Source: Mesorhizobium sophorae
Lineage (GTDB): Bacteria; Pseudomonadota; Alphaproteobacteria; Rhizobiales; Rhizobiaceae
Length of the DNA stretch: 64,000 nt
NCBI RefSeq assembly: GCF_002270415.1
Contig: NZ_NNRI01000007.1
Location: forward strand, 310,001 to 374,000
Direction: 5' to 3'
A model generated the notes under the pieces. That model saw only the letters and a program-made list of their open reading frames with translations. It made no database searches and was not told where the DNA came from. The position numbers and the translations under genes are program-made. Below are positions 52,597-61,551 of the stretch, one piece after another. Position 1 is the stretch's first letter, and each line of letters begins with the position of its first letter.

Positions 52597-53405
52597 CCGG
52601 GATGGCCGGCCTCGAGCCGAAGCATTTCCTCTGGCAGGTCGAGGGCAGGATCGCGAAGATCCGGCTCGACCGGCCAGAGCGCAAGAACCCGCTGACCTTC
52701 GACAGCTATGCCGAGTTGCGCGACACATTCCGCGACCTCGTCTATGCCGACGACGTCGACGCCGTGGTGTTCCTGTCCAATGGCGGCAATTTCTGCTCCG
52801 GCGGCGATGTCCACGACATCATCGGGCCGCTGGTCAAGATGGACATGAAGCAGCTCTTGGCCTTCACCCGCATGACCGGCGATTTCGTCAAGGCGATGCT
52901 GAATTGCGGCAAACCGATCATTGCGGCAGTCGACGGCGTCGCGGTCGGCGCCGGCGCCATCATTGCCATGAGTTCCGATATCCGCATTGCTACGCCAGAA
53001 GCCAAGACGGCGTTCCTGTTCACCCGCGTCGGCCTCGCCGGCTGCGACATGGGCGCCTGCGCGATCCTGCCGCGCATCATCGGCCAGGGCCGCGCCGCCG
53101 AATTGCTCTACACCGGCCGCACCATGACGGCGGCGGAAGGCGAGCGCTGGGGTTTCTACAACCGGCTGGTCGCTGCCGCTTCACTTGAGGCCGACGCGCT
53201 CGACATGGCGGCGCGCATTGTCTCCGGTCCGACCTTCGCCCACGGCATCACCAAGACGCAGCTCAACCAGGAATGGTCGATGGGTCTCGACCAGGCGATC
53301 GAGGCCGAAGCGCAGGCGCAAGCGATCTGCATGCAGACGCGCGATTTCGAGCGCGCCTACAAGGCGTTCGTGGCCAAGGAAAAGCCGGTGTTCGAGGGCA
53401 ATTGA
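52593..53405 (+). CDS. Enoyl-CoA hydratase/isomerase family protein
   Basis: Crotonase-fold protein of 270 residues. It has the oxyanion-hole motif [15 protein letters not shown], the second [24 protein letters not shown], and the later [18 protein letters not shown]. The Glu of usual hydratases at the first catalytic place appears to be replaced around GCDMGAC, so hydrolase, lyase or isomerase activity is possible instead of hydration. The ATG at 52593 overlaps the MarR stop (ATGA), and its stop shares one base with the acyl-CoA dehydrogenase start. Confidence 0.87.
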   Translation: MTGMAGLEPKHFLWQVEGRIAKIRLDRPERKNPLTFDSYAELRDTFRDLVYADDVDAVVFLSNGGNFCSGGDVHDIIGPLVKMDMKQLLAFTRMTGDFVKAMLNCGKPIIAAVDGVAVGAGAIIAMSSDIRIATPEAKTAFLFTRVGLAGCDMGACAILPRIIGQGRAAELLYTGRTMTAAEGERWGFYNRLVAAASLEADALDMAARIVSGPTFAHGITKTQLNQEWSMGLDQAIEAEAQAQAICMQTRDFERAYKAFVAKEKPVFEGN

Positions 53406-54553
53406 TGGCTGACAAGAGCTTCCTCTCCTGGCCCTTCTTCGAGGACCGCCATCGCCAACTGGCCGAGCGGCTGGAGGCGTGGTGTTCGAAAAACCTGCCG
53501 GTCGATCATCATGACGTCGATGCCGCCTGCCGCGAGCTGGTGGGCAAGCTCGGCAGGGACGGCTGGCTGAAGCCGACGGCTGTGGACACGGACAATCCCG
53601 GCCCCCTCGATGTGCGCACGCTGTGCATCACGCGCGAGACGCTCGCCCGCCATGACGGGTTGGCCGATTTCGCCTTTGCCATGCAAGGGCTGGGCACCGG
53701 CGCGCTCAGCCTGTTCGGCACGCCCGAGCAGCAGCAATGGCTGGCAAAGACACGTGCCGGCAAGGCGATTTCCGCCTTCGCCCTGTCGGAACCGCGCTCC
53801 GGCTCGGACGTCGCCAACACCGAAATGACGGCGACCCGCGACGGCGACAGCTATGTTCTGTCCGGTGAAAAGACCTGGATCTCCAATGGCGGCATCGCCG
53901 ATCTCTATGTCGTCTTTGCCCGCACCGGCGAAGCGCCGGGTGCCAAGGGGCTTTCCGCCTTTCTCGTGCCGGGTGACGCCAAAGGCCTTGGCATCGCTGA
54001 ACGCCTCGAAGTGATCGCGCCGCATCCGCTGGCGCGGCTGTCGTTCGACCAGGTCCGCCTGCCTGCCTCGGCGCTGATTGGCAGACCGGGCGACGGCTTC
54101 CGGATCGCCATGTCCGTGCTCGACGTGTTCCGCTCGACCGTGGGTGCGGCAGCGCTCGGCTTTGCCCGCCGCGCGCTGGATGAAAGCATCAAAAGGGTGG
54201 CCGAGCGCAACCTGTTCGGCGCGCCGATGGCCGAATTGCAGATGGTGCAGGGTCATATCGCCGATATGGCGCTCGACGTCGACGCGGCGGCGCTGCTGGT
54301 CTACCGCGCCGCCTGGACCAAGGACATGGGTGCCGCGCGCGTCACCCGCGAGGCGGCGATGGCCAAGCTGTTCGCCACCGACAAGGCGCAAGAGGTCATC
54401 GACAAGGCCGTACAACTGCATGGCGGCGACGGCGTTCGCAAAGGCCATATCGTCGAAAGCCTGTATCGCGAGATCCGCGCGCTGCGCATCTACGAGGGTG
54501 CCTCGGACGTGCAGAAGGTGGTGATTGCGCGGCAAGTGATGGGCGCGGCCTGA
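53405..54553 (+). CDS. Acyl-CoA dehydrogenase family protein
   Basis: Flavoprotein of 382 residues of the acyl-CoA dehydrogenase family: FAD/substrate motifs [20 protein letters not shown] (about 135) and [15 protein letters not shown], and the C-terminal [43 protein letters not shown] with the catalytic Glu of the EGAS motif. It introduces a double bond into a cyclic or chain acyl-CoA after ring reduction. The start overlaps the hydratase stop (TGATG). A CoA ligase gene, usual at this place in anthranilate-CoA clusters, does not follow. Confidence 0.9.
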   Translation: MADKSFLSWPFFEDRHRQLAERLEAWCSKNLPVDHHDVDAACRELVGKLGRDGWLKPTAVDTDNPGPLDVRTLCITRETLARHDGLADFAFAMQGLGTGALSLFGTPEQQQWLAKTRAGKAISAFALSEPRSGSDVANTEMTATRDGDSYVLSGEKTWISNGGIADLYVVFARTGEAPGAKGLSAFLVPGDAKGLGIAERLEVIAPHPLARLSFDQVRLPASALIGRPGDGFRIAMSVLDVFRSTVGAAALGFARRALDESIKRVAERNLFGAPMAELQMVQGHIADMALDVDAAALLVYRAAWTKDMGAARVTREAAMAKLFATDKAQEVIDKAVQLHGGDGVRKGHIVESLYREIRALRIYEGASDVQKVVIARQVMGAA

Positions 54554-54617
54554 TAGCAGGAAATTTGACGGGCATTCGATTTTGAGACTTGGTTTTTGGA
54601 CTACCGGGAGGTTTTGA

Positions 54618-55013
54618 ATGCACGAGATCCTGCAGCCGCAAGGCTGGGCAAAACCGGTCGGTTACGCCAATGGCGTCGCGGCGCGCGGCAAGCTGGTCTT
54701 CGTCGGCGGACAGGTCGGCTGGAACGGGCAGTGCCAGTTCGAAACCGACGATTTCGTCGGCCAGGTGCGGCAGACGCTTGAGAACATCGTGGCGGTGCTG
54801 GCGGAAGCCGGTGCAGAGCCGCGGCACATCACCTCGATGACCTGGTACTTCACCGACAAGGCCGAATACCGCGCCAACCTCCGGGGCATCGGCGAGGCCT
54901 ATCGCGAGGTGATCGGCCGGCATTTTCCGGCGATGGCCGCCATGCAGGTGATGGCTCTGGTCGAGGACCGGGCCAAGGTCGAGATCCAGGCGACTGCCGT
55001 CATTCCGGAATGA
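54618..55013 (+). CDS. RidA family enamine/imine deaminase-like protein
   Basis: RidA/YjgF family protein of 131 residues: the start PQGWAKPVGYANGVAARGKLVFVGGQVGWN, the VRQTLENIVAVLAEAGAEPRHITSMTWY middle and the C-terminal AMQVMALVEDRAKVEIQATAVIPE. The Arg common in active RidA proteins lies in the VED(R)AKVEI segment. Family members hydrolyse reactive enamines or imines. The ring-reduced product of the aminobenzoyl-CoA enzyme is an enamine-like amino-oxo-cyclohexene, so a role in its deamination is a good inference. It stands 64 bp behind the acyl-CoA dehydrogenase. Confidence 0.85.
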   Translation: MHEILQPQGWAKPVGYANGVAARGKLVFVGGQVGWNGQCQFETDDFVGQVRQTLENIVAVLAEAGAEPRHITSMTWYFTDKAEYRANLRGIGEAYREVIGRHFPAMAAMQVMALVEDRAKVEIQATAVIPE

Positions 55014-55020
55014 CCTTTGC

Positions 55021-56112
55021 TTATCCGCGAAGGCCAGCCTGCCTCAAAATCGGCAGCACGTGGTCGCAGAAATAGGGCAGTTCCTGCGTGTAGTTGACGA
55101 AGGACAGCGCGATCCCCTGGTAACCCTGCTCAGCAATGGCGACCATGTCGGCGGCGATCGTTTCGGGCGTGCCAATCAGGGGATAGGTGCCGGCGCCACC
55201 GGCGAAACGCTGCCGGTAGCGGTCGTAGGCATGCGGGTCGTGCGATTGCGAGAATTCCTTCTTGCCGGCCATGTGGGCATCGACCGCGTCGTGGTCGGCC
55301 ATATCAACGGCATAGCGCGTGTAGTAGGCCTGCGCCTCTTCCATCGTCGGGCGGCAAACCACATGCGCCACCGTGTAGACGCCGACATCACGGCCCACTT
55401 TGTCGGCACGTTCGCGCATGTCGGCGACGTGCTTGCCGGCGTCGCCCATCTCGGAAAAGGTCGTGAACAGATAGTCGCATCTGGCGGCGGCGAAATCGCG
55501 GCCCGGCCCGCCGAAAGCGGCGTTCATCGTCACCGGGCGCGGAACTTGCAGGCTGGCCGGACGGCTGACCGCTTCCTTGAGGCGATAATAGGTGCCTTCA
55601 TAGTCTAGAGGCTCGCTCGAGGCATAAAGCCGTTCGAGGATCTCGATCCATTCGGCCGCCTGGTCGTAACCCTTTTCGACCAGCGGCGTGCCGAACATGC
55701 CGAATTCCTTCGGGTTCCAGCCGCAGACAATGTTGAGGCCGGCGCGGCCCTGGCTGATGTGGTCGACGGTCGCCAGCGCCTTGGCGGCGTAGAGCGGATG
55801 CACGAGCGGCACATGCACGGTCATGAACAGGCCAATCTGTTCGGTGGCCATGGCGAGTGCCGCCGCCCAGGTGAAGGTCTCGAACGACCATTCGCGCACC
55901 TTGTTGCGGCCGCCGAAGCCGCGCCAGCGCGCGATCGGCAGCATGAATTCCAGCCCGGCGCGGTCAGCGATCTGGGCCGCCGTCAGATTGTCCTGCCAGC
56001 TTGCCGCCCAGCGTTCCGGAACGTCGGTGATGGCAAGGCCGCCATCGGCATTGGTCGAAAAGACGCCGAGCTTGAGTTTGTTCGGGCCGTGCAGGGGATG
56101 CGTTTTGATCAT
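55021..56112 (-). CDS. Luciferase-like (LLM-class) flavin-dependent monooxygenase
   Basis: Protein of 363 residues of the bacterial luciferase/alkanesulfonate monooxygenase fold: KLGVFSTNADGGLAIT, LEFMLPIARWRGFGG, GLFMTVHVPLVHPLYAAKALATVDHISQGRAGLNIVCGWNPKEFGMFG and, at the end, IGTPETIAADMVAIAEQGYQGIALSFVNY. Long forms with GRAGLNIVCGWN include RutA and SfnG-type enzymes that use reduced FMN. Substrate unknown. The ATG at 56112 is used; the frame remains open much further upstream, antisense to the aldolase gene. It is divergent from the aldolase, with a palindromic operator in between. Confidence 0.85.
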   Translation of the reverse strand: MIKTHPLHGPNKLKLGVFSTNADGGLAITDVPERWAASWQDNLTAAQIADRAGLEFMLPIARWRGFGGRNKVREWSFETFTWAAALAMATEQIGLFMTVHVPLVHPLYAAKALATVDHISQGRAGLNIVCGWNPKEFGMFGTPLVEKGYDQAAEWIEILERLYASSEPLDYEGTYYRLKEAVSRPASLQVPRPVTMNAAFGGPGRDFAAARCDYLFTTFSEMGDAGKHVADMRERADKVGRDVGVYTVAHVVCRPTMEEAQAYYTRYAVDMADHDAVDAHMAGKKEFSQSHDPHAYDRYRQRFAGGAGTYPLIGTPETIAADMVAIAEQGYQGIALSFVNYTQELPYFCDHVLPILRQAGLRG

Positions 56113-56158
56113 GTCTGGAACTCGTGGCGGGAGAGCCCACGCTAGGCCCGCGCGAAAA

Positions 56159-56176
56159 TATTTCAAGCCTGAAATA
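56159..56176. promoter_or_regulatory. Candidate MarR operator between LLM-monooxygenase and aldolase genes
   Basis: TATTTCA-AGCC-TGAAATA, a perfect 7-bp inverted repeat around AGCC, is the best of the four related sites. It lies 47 bp from the leftward start and 60 bp from the rightward start, so it can control both genes. Confidence 0.65.
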
Positions 56177-56235
56177 GCTTCGCCTGACAGTCGTTTGCGG
56201 ATATGGATTCTGGCAGGGCGAGAAAGGTGACGGGC

Positions 56236-57009
56236 ATGAGCGAGTTCCGCCAGAAGTGTATCGGCAAGACGAACCTCGTTGGTTCCTTTGCCGCCATTCC
56301 CCATCCCGTGGCAGTCGAAGTGATGGCGCAGTCCGGCCTCGATTTTCTCTGCATCGACTGGGAGCATGCCCAGATCTCGCGCGACATGATCGAGACCATG
56401 GTGCGAGCGGCCGACGTGCATCGCTTGCCGGCGATGGTGCGCGTTCCAGGCCATGCGCCGGAAGCGATCCAGGCGGCGCTGGACAGCGGCGCGCAAGGCG
56501 TGCTGATCCCACGCGTCTCGACCGCTGCCCAGGCGGCGATGGCTGTCAAAGCCTCGCGCTATCCGCCACAGGGCGAACGTGGCGTCGGGCCCGGCCGTGC
56601 GGCCGGCTACGGCTATCGCATTCCCGAATATCTCGCCGGCGCCAATGGCAGGATCGTCGTCGCGGTCCAGGTCGAGACATCGGAAGGACTGGCCAATATC
56701 GAGGCCATCGCCGCCGTCGACGGCATCGACGTGATCTTCGTCGGCCCCGGTGATCTTTCGGTGTCGATCGATGCGATCGGACCGAAAGGCGCCGACAAGC
56801 TCACCGAGGCAATCCGCAGGATCATCGGCGTCACGGTTGCGCATGGCAGGACATCAGGCATCTTTTGCGCAAAGCCGCAGGACGTCTCCCAATGGGCCGC
56901 CATCGGCGTCAGCTTCTTCGTGCTGGCCAGCGACACGATGTTTCTCGGCGCGGGCGTTGCCGCCGGCACCGCCGCCGCGCGGGCCGAGCTGGCTCGAGAC
57001 GAGCCGTAG
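56236..57009 (+). CDS. HpcH/HpaI family aldolase
   Basis: Class II aldolase of 257 residues with the family motifs VGSFAAIPHPVAVEVMAQSGLDFLCIDWEHAQIS (15-48), GVLIPRVSTAAQAAM and VQVETSEGLANIEAI with the metal-binding Glu, then FVGPGDLSVS. It splits or forms 2-oxo-4-hydroxyacid units to pyruvate and an aldehyde, a late step in several aromatic routes. The ATG at 56236 follows GAAAGGTGA. It is controlled by the operator at 56159, in the view taken here. Confidence 0.87.
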   Translation: MSEFRQKCIGKTNLVGSFAAIPHPVAVEVMAQSGLDFLCIDWEHAQISRDMIETMVRAADVHRLPAMVRVPGHAPEAIQAALDSGAQGVLIPRVSTAAQAAMAVKASRYPPQGERGVGPGRAAGYGYRIPEYLAGANGRIVVAVQVETSEGLANIEAIAAVDGIDVIFVGPGDLSVSIDAIGPKGADKLTEAIRRIIGVTVAHGRTSGIFCAKPQDVSQWAAIGVSFFVLASDTMFLGAGVAAGTAAARAELARDEP

Positions 57010-57054
57010 CTAGCGCAACAAGGCGTATTGGTCGGGCAACAGGCCGGTCAAACT

Positions 57055-57068
57055 TTTTAAGCTTAAAA
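57055..57068. promoter_or_regulatory. Candidate MarR operator upstream of the aminotransferase
   Basis: TTTTAAGCTTAAAA is a perfect 14-bp palindrome, the fourth member of the family with 41363, 49001 and 56159. It stands between the aldolase stop and the aminotransferase start. Confidence 0.6.
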
Positions 57069-57190
57069 CTTTCGCCTTGAAAAGCGCCGCGCTTTGGATA
57101 AGCATTCCAAGATCGATGGCGACTGCGGTACCGGGCGGGCTTGCCGGGGGCAGTCCATCGTGGTGTTCCGGGTGGGAGGGGTTTCAGTCC

Positions 57191-58390
57191 TTGTCGTTCA
57201 TGCTGCCCCAGTCGTCGTCCAGCGCGCGCTATGCCTTTGATGGCATTCGCGCCCAAATCCGTGACCTGCACACCGAGAACATCGCCAACCTCGCCGTTCG
57301 GGCGCGCGAACTCGGCGACGTCATCGCGCTCTGGTACGGCGAAGGCGACATGGTGACGCCCGCTTTCATCCGCGATGCGGCCAAGGCTGCCTTCGATGAA
57401 GGCCTGACCTTCTACGTTCCCAATATGCGCGGCCATGGCCCCCTGAATGAGGCGCTGTCGGAGTACCAGACGCGCATCCATGGCCGGTCGATCCCGATCG
57501 CGCGCACCACTGTCACGCCGGGCGGCATGCAGGCGCTGTATCTTGCGCTGGAACTGCTGGTCGATACCGGCACCAACGTCGTCTATGTCGCGCCGCAATG
57601 GCCCAACATCCACAACGCCATCCACTTGATCGGCGGCGAGCCACGGCCGTTTTCGCTCGACTATAGGGGTGACTGGCATCTCGACCTCGACCGGCTGTTT
57701 GCGACCTGCGATGCCCGCAGCCGCGCGATCTTCCTGTCGACGCCGTCCAACCCGACCGGCTGGACCGCCTCAGCCGAGGAAATGCGCGCGCTGCTCGATT
57801 TCAGCCGGCGCACCGGCATCTGGATCATCTCCGACGAGGTCTACGGCCGGCTCTATTTCGATAGCGATGTTGCGCCCTCCATCCTGCAGATCGCCGAGGA
57901 TGGCGACCGGGTGCTGTCGGTCAACAGCTTCTCGAAGGCCTGGGCGATGACCGGCTGGCGCATCGGCTGGCTGACGCATCCGTCCGGGGTGGCCGACCAA
58001 CTCGGCGCGATGACGCAATATGTAAACAGCGGCACCGCCGCGCCGATCCAAGCCGGTGCGGTTGCAGCGATCCGCCAGGGCGAGCCGCTGGTCGAGGAGA
58101 TCAGGCAGCGGATCAGGACTGGCCTTGACCTCGCCTATGACCGGCTGGCGCAGATTCCGGGCGTCATTCTGCCAACGAAACCGCGCGGCGGCATGTATGC
58201 CTTCTTTGCCATGGAAGGCGAGAGCGATGCACGGCGCGCCTGCACCAGGATTCTCGAGACGGCGCGCGTCGGGCTGGCACCCGGTCATCTGTTCGGAAGT
58301 TCGGCAACGGCCTTCCTGCGGATGTGCGTGTGCCGTGAACGCAAAGAGATAGCGACCGCGCTCGACCGCATGGTCGCGGCCATGAATTGA
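57191..58390 (+). CDS. Class I/II PLP-dependent aminotransferase
   Basis: Aminotransferase of 399 residues. The PLP lysine lies in VNSFSKAWAMTGWRIGW, the NPTGW motif precedes it (TPSNPTGWTASAEEM), and the DEVYGRLYFDS segment holds the Asp that pairs with the pyridine nitrogen. It resembles aspartate/aromatic aminotransferases; substrate unknown. The TTG at 57191, 11 bases behind GGAGG, and the ATG at 57200 are the plausible starts; an upstream ATG at 57077 would add a stretch without family similarity. It follows the aldolase and its operator and may supply 2-oxoacids to the pathway. Confidence 0.87.
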   Translation: MSFMLPQSSSSARYAFDGIRAQIRDLHTENIANLAVRARELGDVIALWYGEGDMVTPAFIRDAAKAAFDEGLTFYVPNMRGHGPLNEALSEYQTRIHGRSIPIARTTVTPGGMQALYLALELLVDTGTNVVYVAPQWPNIHNAIHLIGGEPRPFSLDYRGDWHLDLDRLFATCDARSRAIFLSTPSNPTGWTASAEEMRALLDFSRRTGIWIISDEVYGRLYFDSDVAPSILQIAEDGDRVLSVNSFSKAWAMTGWRIGWLTHPSGVADQLGAMTQYVNSGTAAPIQAGAVAAIRQGEPLVEEIRQRIRTGLDLAYDRLAQIPGVILPTKPRGGMYAFFAMEGESDARRACTRILETARVGLAPGHLFGSSATAFLRMCVCRERKEIATALDRMVAAMN

Positions 58391-58478
58391 CGCCCTGCCG
58401 ACGGTGGGACGGCAAGAAACCGTGCGGGGCCAACCCCGCCCGATCAACAACCAGAGGGAACACCCCAGAGGGAACACC

Positions 58479-59276
58479 ATGAATCTGAACCGTCGCAATC
58501 TCATGCTTCTCGCCGCCGCCATCGGCATCGCCGCCGGCCCTGCCACCGCCTATGCCGCCGACGTCCTCAATGTCGGCGCCTACCCGACCAACCCGCCCTT
58601 CGAGTACAAGAACGAGAGCGGCACGTTCGAGGGCTTTGAAGTCGACATCGTCAACGAAGCAGCCAAGCGCATCGGCATGACCACGGATATCGCCGACCTC
58701 GGCTTCCAGGCGCTGTTCGCCGCCACGACATCGAAGCGCATCGATGTCGCCATCTCGTCGATCACCATCACGCCGGAGCGGCTGAAGTCGCAGTCGTTCA
58801 CGCAGCCCTATTATGATTCCGACATGGGCATCGCCACCAAGGCCGACAGCCCGATCAAGGCCGAAGCCGACCTCAAGGGCAAGATCGTCGGCGTGCTATC
58901 CGGCTCGACGGGCGAAACTTGGGTCAAGGGGCATCAGGAAGCCGACGGCTTCGCCGACGTAAAGGGCTATGACACGCAGCAGAACCTGCTGCTCGATCTC
59001 AGCGCCGGACGCGTCGATGCGGCAGTCAGCGACATCCCTGGCATGCAGTACTCCTTCACCAAAATGAAGGACCTGACAGTCAAGGAGCGCATCAAGACCG
59101 GCGAGCAATACGGCCTGATGATGACCAAGGACCACCCGCTGCTCGGCAAGCTGAACGACGCGCTTACCGCGATGAAGAAGGACGGCACGCTGGCCGCGAT
59201 CCACAAGAAGTGGTTCGGCAGCGACGCGCCCGCCGATTCCTCGACCGTCAAGGAAATGCCGCTGCCGAAGGCCTGA
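58479..59276 (+). CDS. Polar amino-acid-type ABC substrate-binding protein
   Basis: Family-3 solute-binding protein of 265 residues with a twin-arginine-like signal (NRRNLMLLAAAIGIAAGPATAYA) and typical motifs: NVGAYPTNPPFEYKNESGTFEGFEVDIVNEAAKRIGM, DIAISSITITPERLKSQSFTQPYYDSDMGI and the C-terminal LIALKKDGTLAAIHKKWFG. It binds an amino-acid-like ligand in the periplasm. GAGGGAAC precedes the ATG. The permease gene lies 160 bp further, beyond a terminator-like stem-loop. Confidence 0.9.
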   Translation: MNLNRRNLMLLAAAIGIAAGPATAYAADVLNVGAYPTNPPFEYKNESGTFEGFEVDIVNEAAKRIGMTTDIADLGFQALFAATTSKRIDVAISSITITPERLKSQSFTQPYYDSDMGIATKADSPIKAEADLKGKIVGVLSGSTGETWVKGHQEADGFADVKGYDTQQNLLLDLSAGRVDAAVSDIPGMQYSFTKMKDLTVKERIKTGEQYGLMMTKDHPLLGKLNDALTAMKKDGTLAAIHKKWFGSDAPADSSTVKEMPLPKA

Positions 59277-59294
59277 GCGGCGACTGACAGAACG

Positions 59295-59334
59295 CAGGCG
59301 TGCCGGCTCGAAAGGCCGGCACGTCCTGTTTTAT
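59295..59334 (+). terminator. Stem-loop with T run between binding protein and permease
   Basis: CGTGCCGGC with GCCGGCACG (9-bp stem, 7-base loop), extended by CAGG/CCTG across one bulged base and followed by TTTTATT. It is a partial or full terminator that would raise the amount of binding protein over permease. Confidence 0.75.
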
Positions 59335-59436
59335 TCATGCCCTTCCCGGAGCCGTGGTTTGGTACGGCGCAGCCGATTTCGGTGTTCGGGTCTTGCTCTG
59401 GCGTCACTGGACGCAAAACGCTTCGGGAACGCTCCC

Positions 59437-60111
59437 ATGTCGCTGATCGACACTTTCTTCAATCCCGATGTCATCATGTCCAGCTTGCCGGCGCTGCTGC
59501 GTGGCTTCCTGAACACACTGCTGCTCGGGCTGCTCAGCATCGGCATCGGCATCCCCATCGGCCTGGTGATCAGCCTGATGCGACTTTATTCGCCGAAGCC
59601 GCTGCGGTGGCTTGCGGTCGGCTACACCGACATCTTCCGCGCCCTGCCGGTGCTGGTCGTGCTGATCCTGATCTACTACGCGCTGCCGTTTCTCGGCATC
59701 CGCCTGTCATCCTGGGCGTCCGCCGTGACGGCGTTCGCCATCATCATGTCGGCCTACTCGGCCGAGGTGTTCCGCTCCGGTATCGAAAGCATTCCGCGCG
59801 GCCAGTTCGAGGCGTCGCAGGCGCTCGGCCTGCCGTTCCTTTTGACCTTGCGCAAGGTGGTGCTGCCGCAGGCGGTCCGCGTGGTCATCCCGCCGATGAC
59901 CAGCAACTGCGTCTCGATGTTCAAGGACACTTCGCTCGCCTCGACCGTGGCGCTGCCGGAATTGTTGAAGGAAGCGACCAATGCGCAGTCGCTCTACGCC
60001 AACCCCTCGCCGCTGATCGGCGCAGCACTCGTCTATCTCATCTTCCTCTGGCCGATGGTCCGCCTCGTCAGCTTGCTTGAAGAACGCTTCAAGACCGAAA
60101 AGACGCGCTGA
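59437..60111 (+). CDS. Amino-acid ABC transporter permease
   Basis: Inner-membrane permease of 224 residues of the HisM/GlnP class. It has about five membrane segments, and the EAA loop FRSGIESIPRGQFEASQALGLPFLLTLRKVVLPQAVRVVIPP is clear. A single permease gene implies a homodimer. The ATG at 59437 begins MSLIDTFFNPDVIMSSLPALLRGFLNTLLLG. No matching amino-acid-type ATPase gene is present nearby; the following ABC ATPases are of oligopeptide type. Confidence 0.9.
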   Translation: MSLIDTFFNPDVIMSSLPALLRGFLNTLLLGLLSIGIGIPIGLVISLMRLYSPKPLRWLAVGYTDIFRALPVLVVLILIYYALPFLGIRLSSWASAVTAFAIIMSAYSAEVFRSGIESIPRGQFEASQALGLPFLLTLRKVVLPQAVRVVIPPMTSNCVSMFKDTSLASTVALPELLKEATNAQSLYANPSPLIGAALVYLIFLWPMVRLVSLLEERFKTEKTR

Positions 60112-60156
60112 CCTCGCAAATCAAACCACCCGCCAAGAACTTCGCAGGAGCCGACC

Positions 60157-61431
60157 TTGAACAAACATCAAACCGACAATGCGAGCGCCGCCGCGTTCCC
60201 CGTCGACACCATCCGCGCCATGTTTCCAGCCTTGCAGCGGGCCGGCGATTTCATCTTCATGGACAATGCCGCCGGCGCGCAGATCCCGCAGAGCGTGCTC
60301 GACGCGGTGACCAACCATCTGGTTTCACACAATGTGCAGCGCGGTGGCCGCTATGGCCGCAGCGTGACCGTCGACCAGTCGGTCGCCGACGCCCGCGAAA
60401 GTGTCGCCCTGCTGATCAACGCCGCCAGCCCGGCCGAAATCTGCTTCGGCATGAACGCCACCTCGTTCATCCGCCTGGTCAGCCTCGGCATCGGCCAGAT
60501 GCTTCAAGAGCGCGACGAGATCGTCATCACCGACATGGACCACGACGCCAACATCGCCACATGGCTGGCGCTGGAGTCCGCCGGCGCCAAGTTCAAATGG
60601 TGGCGCATGCGCGAAGACGGCAATTTGCATGTCGACGATCTGCGCCCGCTGGTTTCCGATCGTACCCGGCTGGTCGCCTGCACGGTCACAGCGCATTCGA
60701 TCGGCTCGATCGTCGACGTCGCTTCCGTTGCCAAGATCGCGCGCGCAGCCGGCGCGGAGGTGTTCCTGGACTGCGTGCACTATGGGCCGCATGGGCTGAT
60801 TGACGTGCAGGCCTGGGATTGCGATTACCTCGTCTGTTCAGGCTACAAGAACTTCTCGCCGCATATGGGCTTCCTGTGGGGCCGCTTCGAGACGCTGAAG
60901 CGGCTGCCGACCTTCCGCGAGGATTTCATCCCCGACGAGCCGCCCTACAAGGTCGAGGCCGGCACCTTCATCTACGAGAACGTCTCGGGCATGGATGCGG
61001 CCGTGCAGTATCTCGAACTGATCGGCCGCAATCTCGCGCCATCCAACAACCGCTCGCGGCGCGAAAACATCGTCGCGGGCATGGGTGCCATCCGCGACTA
61101 TGAGCTGGTGCTGGCGCGCGAGATGCTTGGCGTGCTCAAGGATTGCGGCGCGACGATCTACGGCGTCGCCGACGAAGCCCGTATCACCGAACGCGTGCCG
61201 ACCTTCTGCTTCAACATCGGCAGACTGTCACCGCAAAGAATCGTCGAGGAAATGGCCGACATGCACATCGGCATCCGCGACGGCCACATGTACGCGCCGC
61301 GGCTGATGAAGCGGCTCAACCTGTCGATGGACAGCGGCGCCATCCGCGCCTCGCTGGTCCATTACAACACGGTTGAGGAGATCAGGCGCTTTGGCGAGGC
61401 GCTGCGCACCATCATCGCCAAGCTGTCGTAA
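60157..61431 (+). CDS. Cysteine desulfurase-like class V aminotransferase
   Basis: PLP protein of 424 residues of the class V (NifS/SufS) family. It has [17 protein letters not shown] (near 35), DHDANIATW (the His-containing substrate motif), [64 protein letters not shown] with the PLP-binding Lys, and a C-terminal [13 protein letters not shown]. It belongs to a cysteine desulfurase-like subfamily often found beside amino-acid transporters in Rhizobiales, not in Fe-S clusters; the substrate may be a sulfur or non-sulfur amino acid. Translation starts at a TTG (60157) behind GCAGGAG. Confidence 0.85.
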   Translation: MNKHQTDNASAAAFPVDTIRAMFPALQRAGDFIFMDNAAGAQIPQSVLDAVTNHLVSHNVQRGGRYGRSVTVDQSVADARESVALLINAASPAEICFGMNATSFIRLVSLGIGQMLQERDEIVITDMDHDANIATWLALESAGAKFKWWRMREDGNLHVDDLRPLVSDRTRLVACTVTAHSIGSIVDVASVAKIARAAGAEVFLDCVHYGPHGLIDVQAWDCDYLVCSGYKNFSPHMGFLWGRFETLKRLPTFREDFIPDEPPYKVEAGTFIYENVSGMDAAVQYLELIGRNLAPSNNRSRRENIVAGMGAIRDYELVLAREMLGVLKDCGATIYGVADEARITERVPTFCFNIGRLSPQRIVEEMADMHIGIRDGHMYAPRLMKRLNLSMDSGAIRASLVHYNTVEEIRRFGEALRTIIAKLS

Positions 61432-61442
61432 GCGGCTTGGCC

Positions 61443-61547
61443 TAAAGCGCGTCGCGTTTGAACGGATTCAGGCGACGCGCTTTGGGTTTTTGGTTTCATG
61501 CATGTCGTTCTCGCAAAACCGAGGCCACTTTTGCGCGACATGCATTA
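61443..61547. repeat. Dispersed Rhizobiales-type palindromes
   Basis: Two hairpins follow the stop: AAAGCGCGTCGCGTTTGAA with GGCGACGCGCTTT, then TGCATGTCG...CGACATGCA around a TCGCAAAACCGAGGCCACTTTTGCG loop. Both belong to dispersed intergenic repeat families of Rhizobium and Mesorhizobium. Confidence 0.75.
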
Positions 61548-61551
61548 GGGT

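Noticed and set aside
56113..56844. N-terminal extension of the LLM-class monooxygenase up to 56844
   Set aside because: It lies antisense to the aldolase gene and across the operator; the family start is the ATG at 56112.
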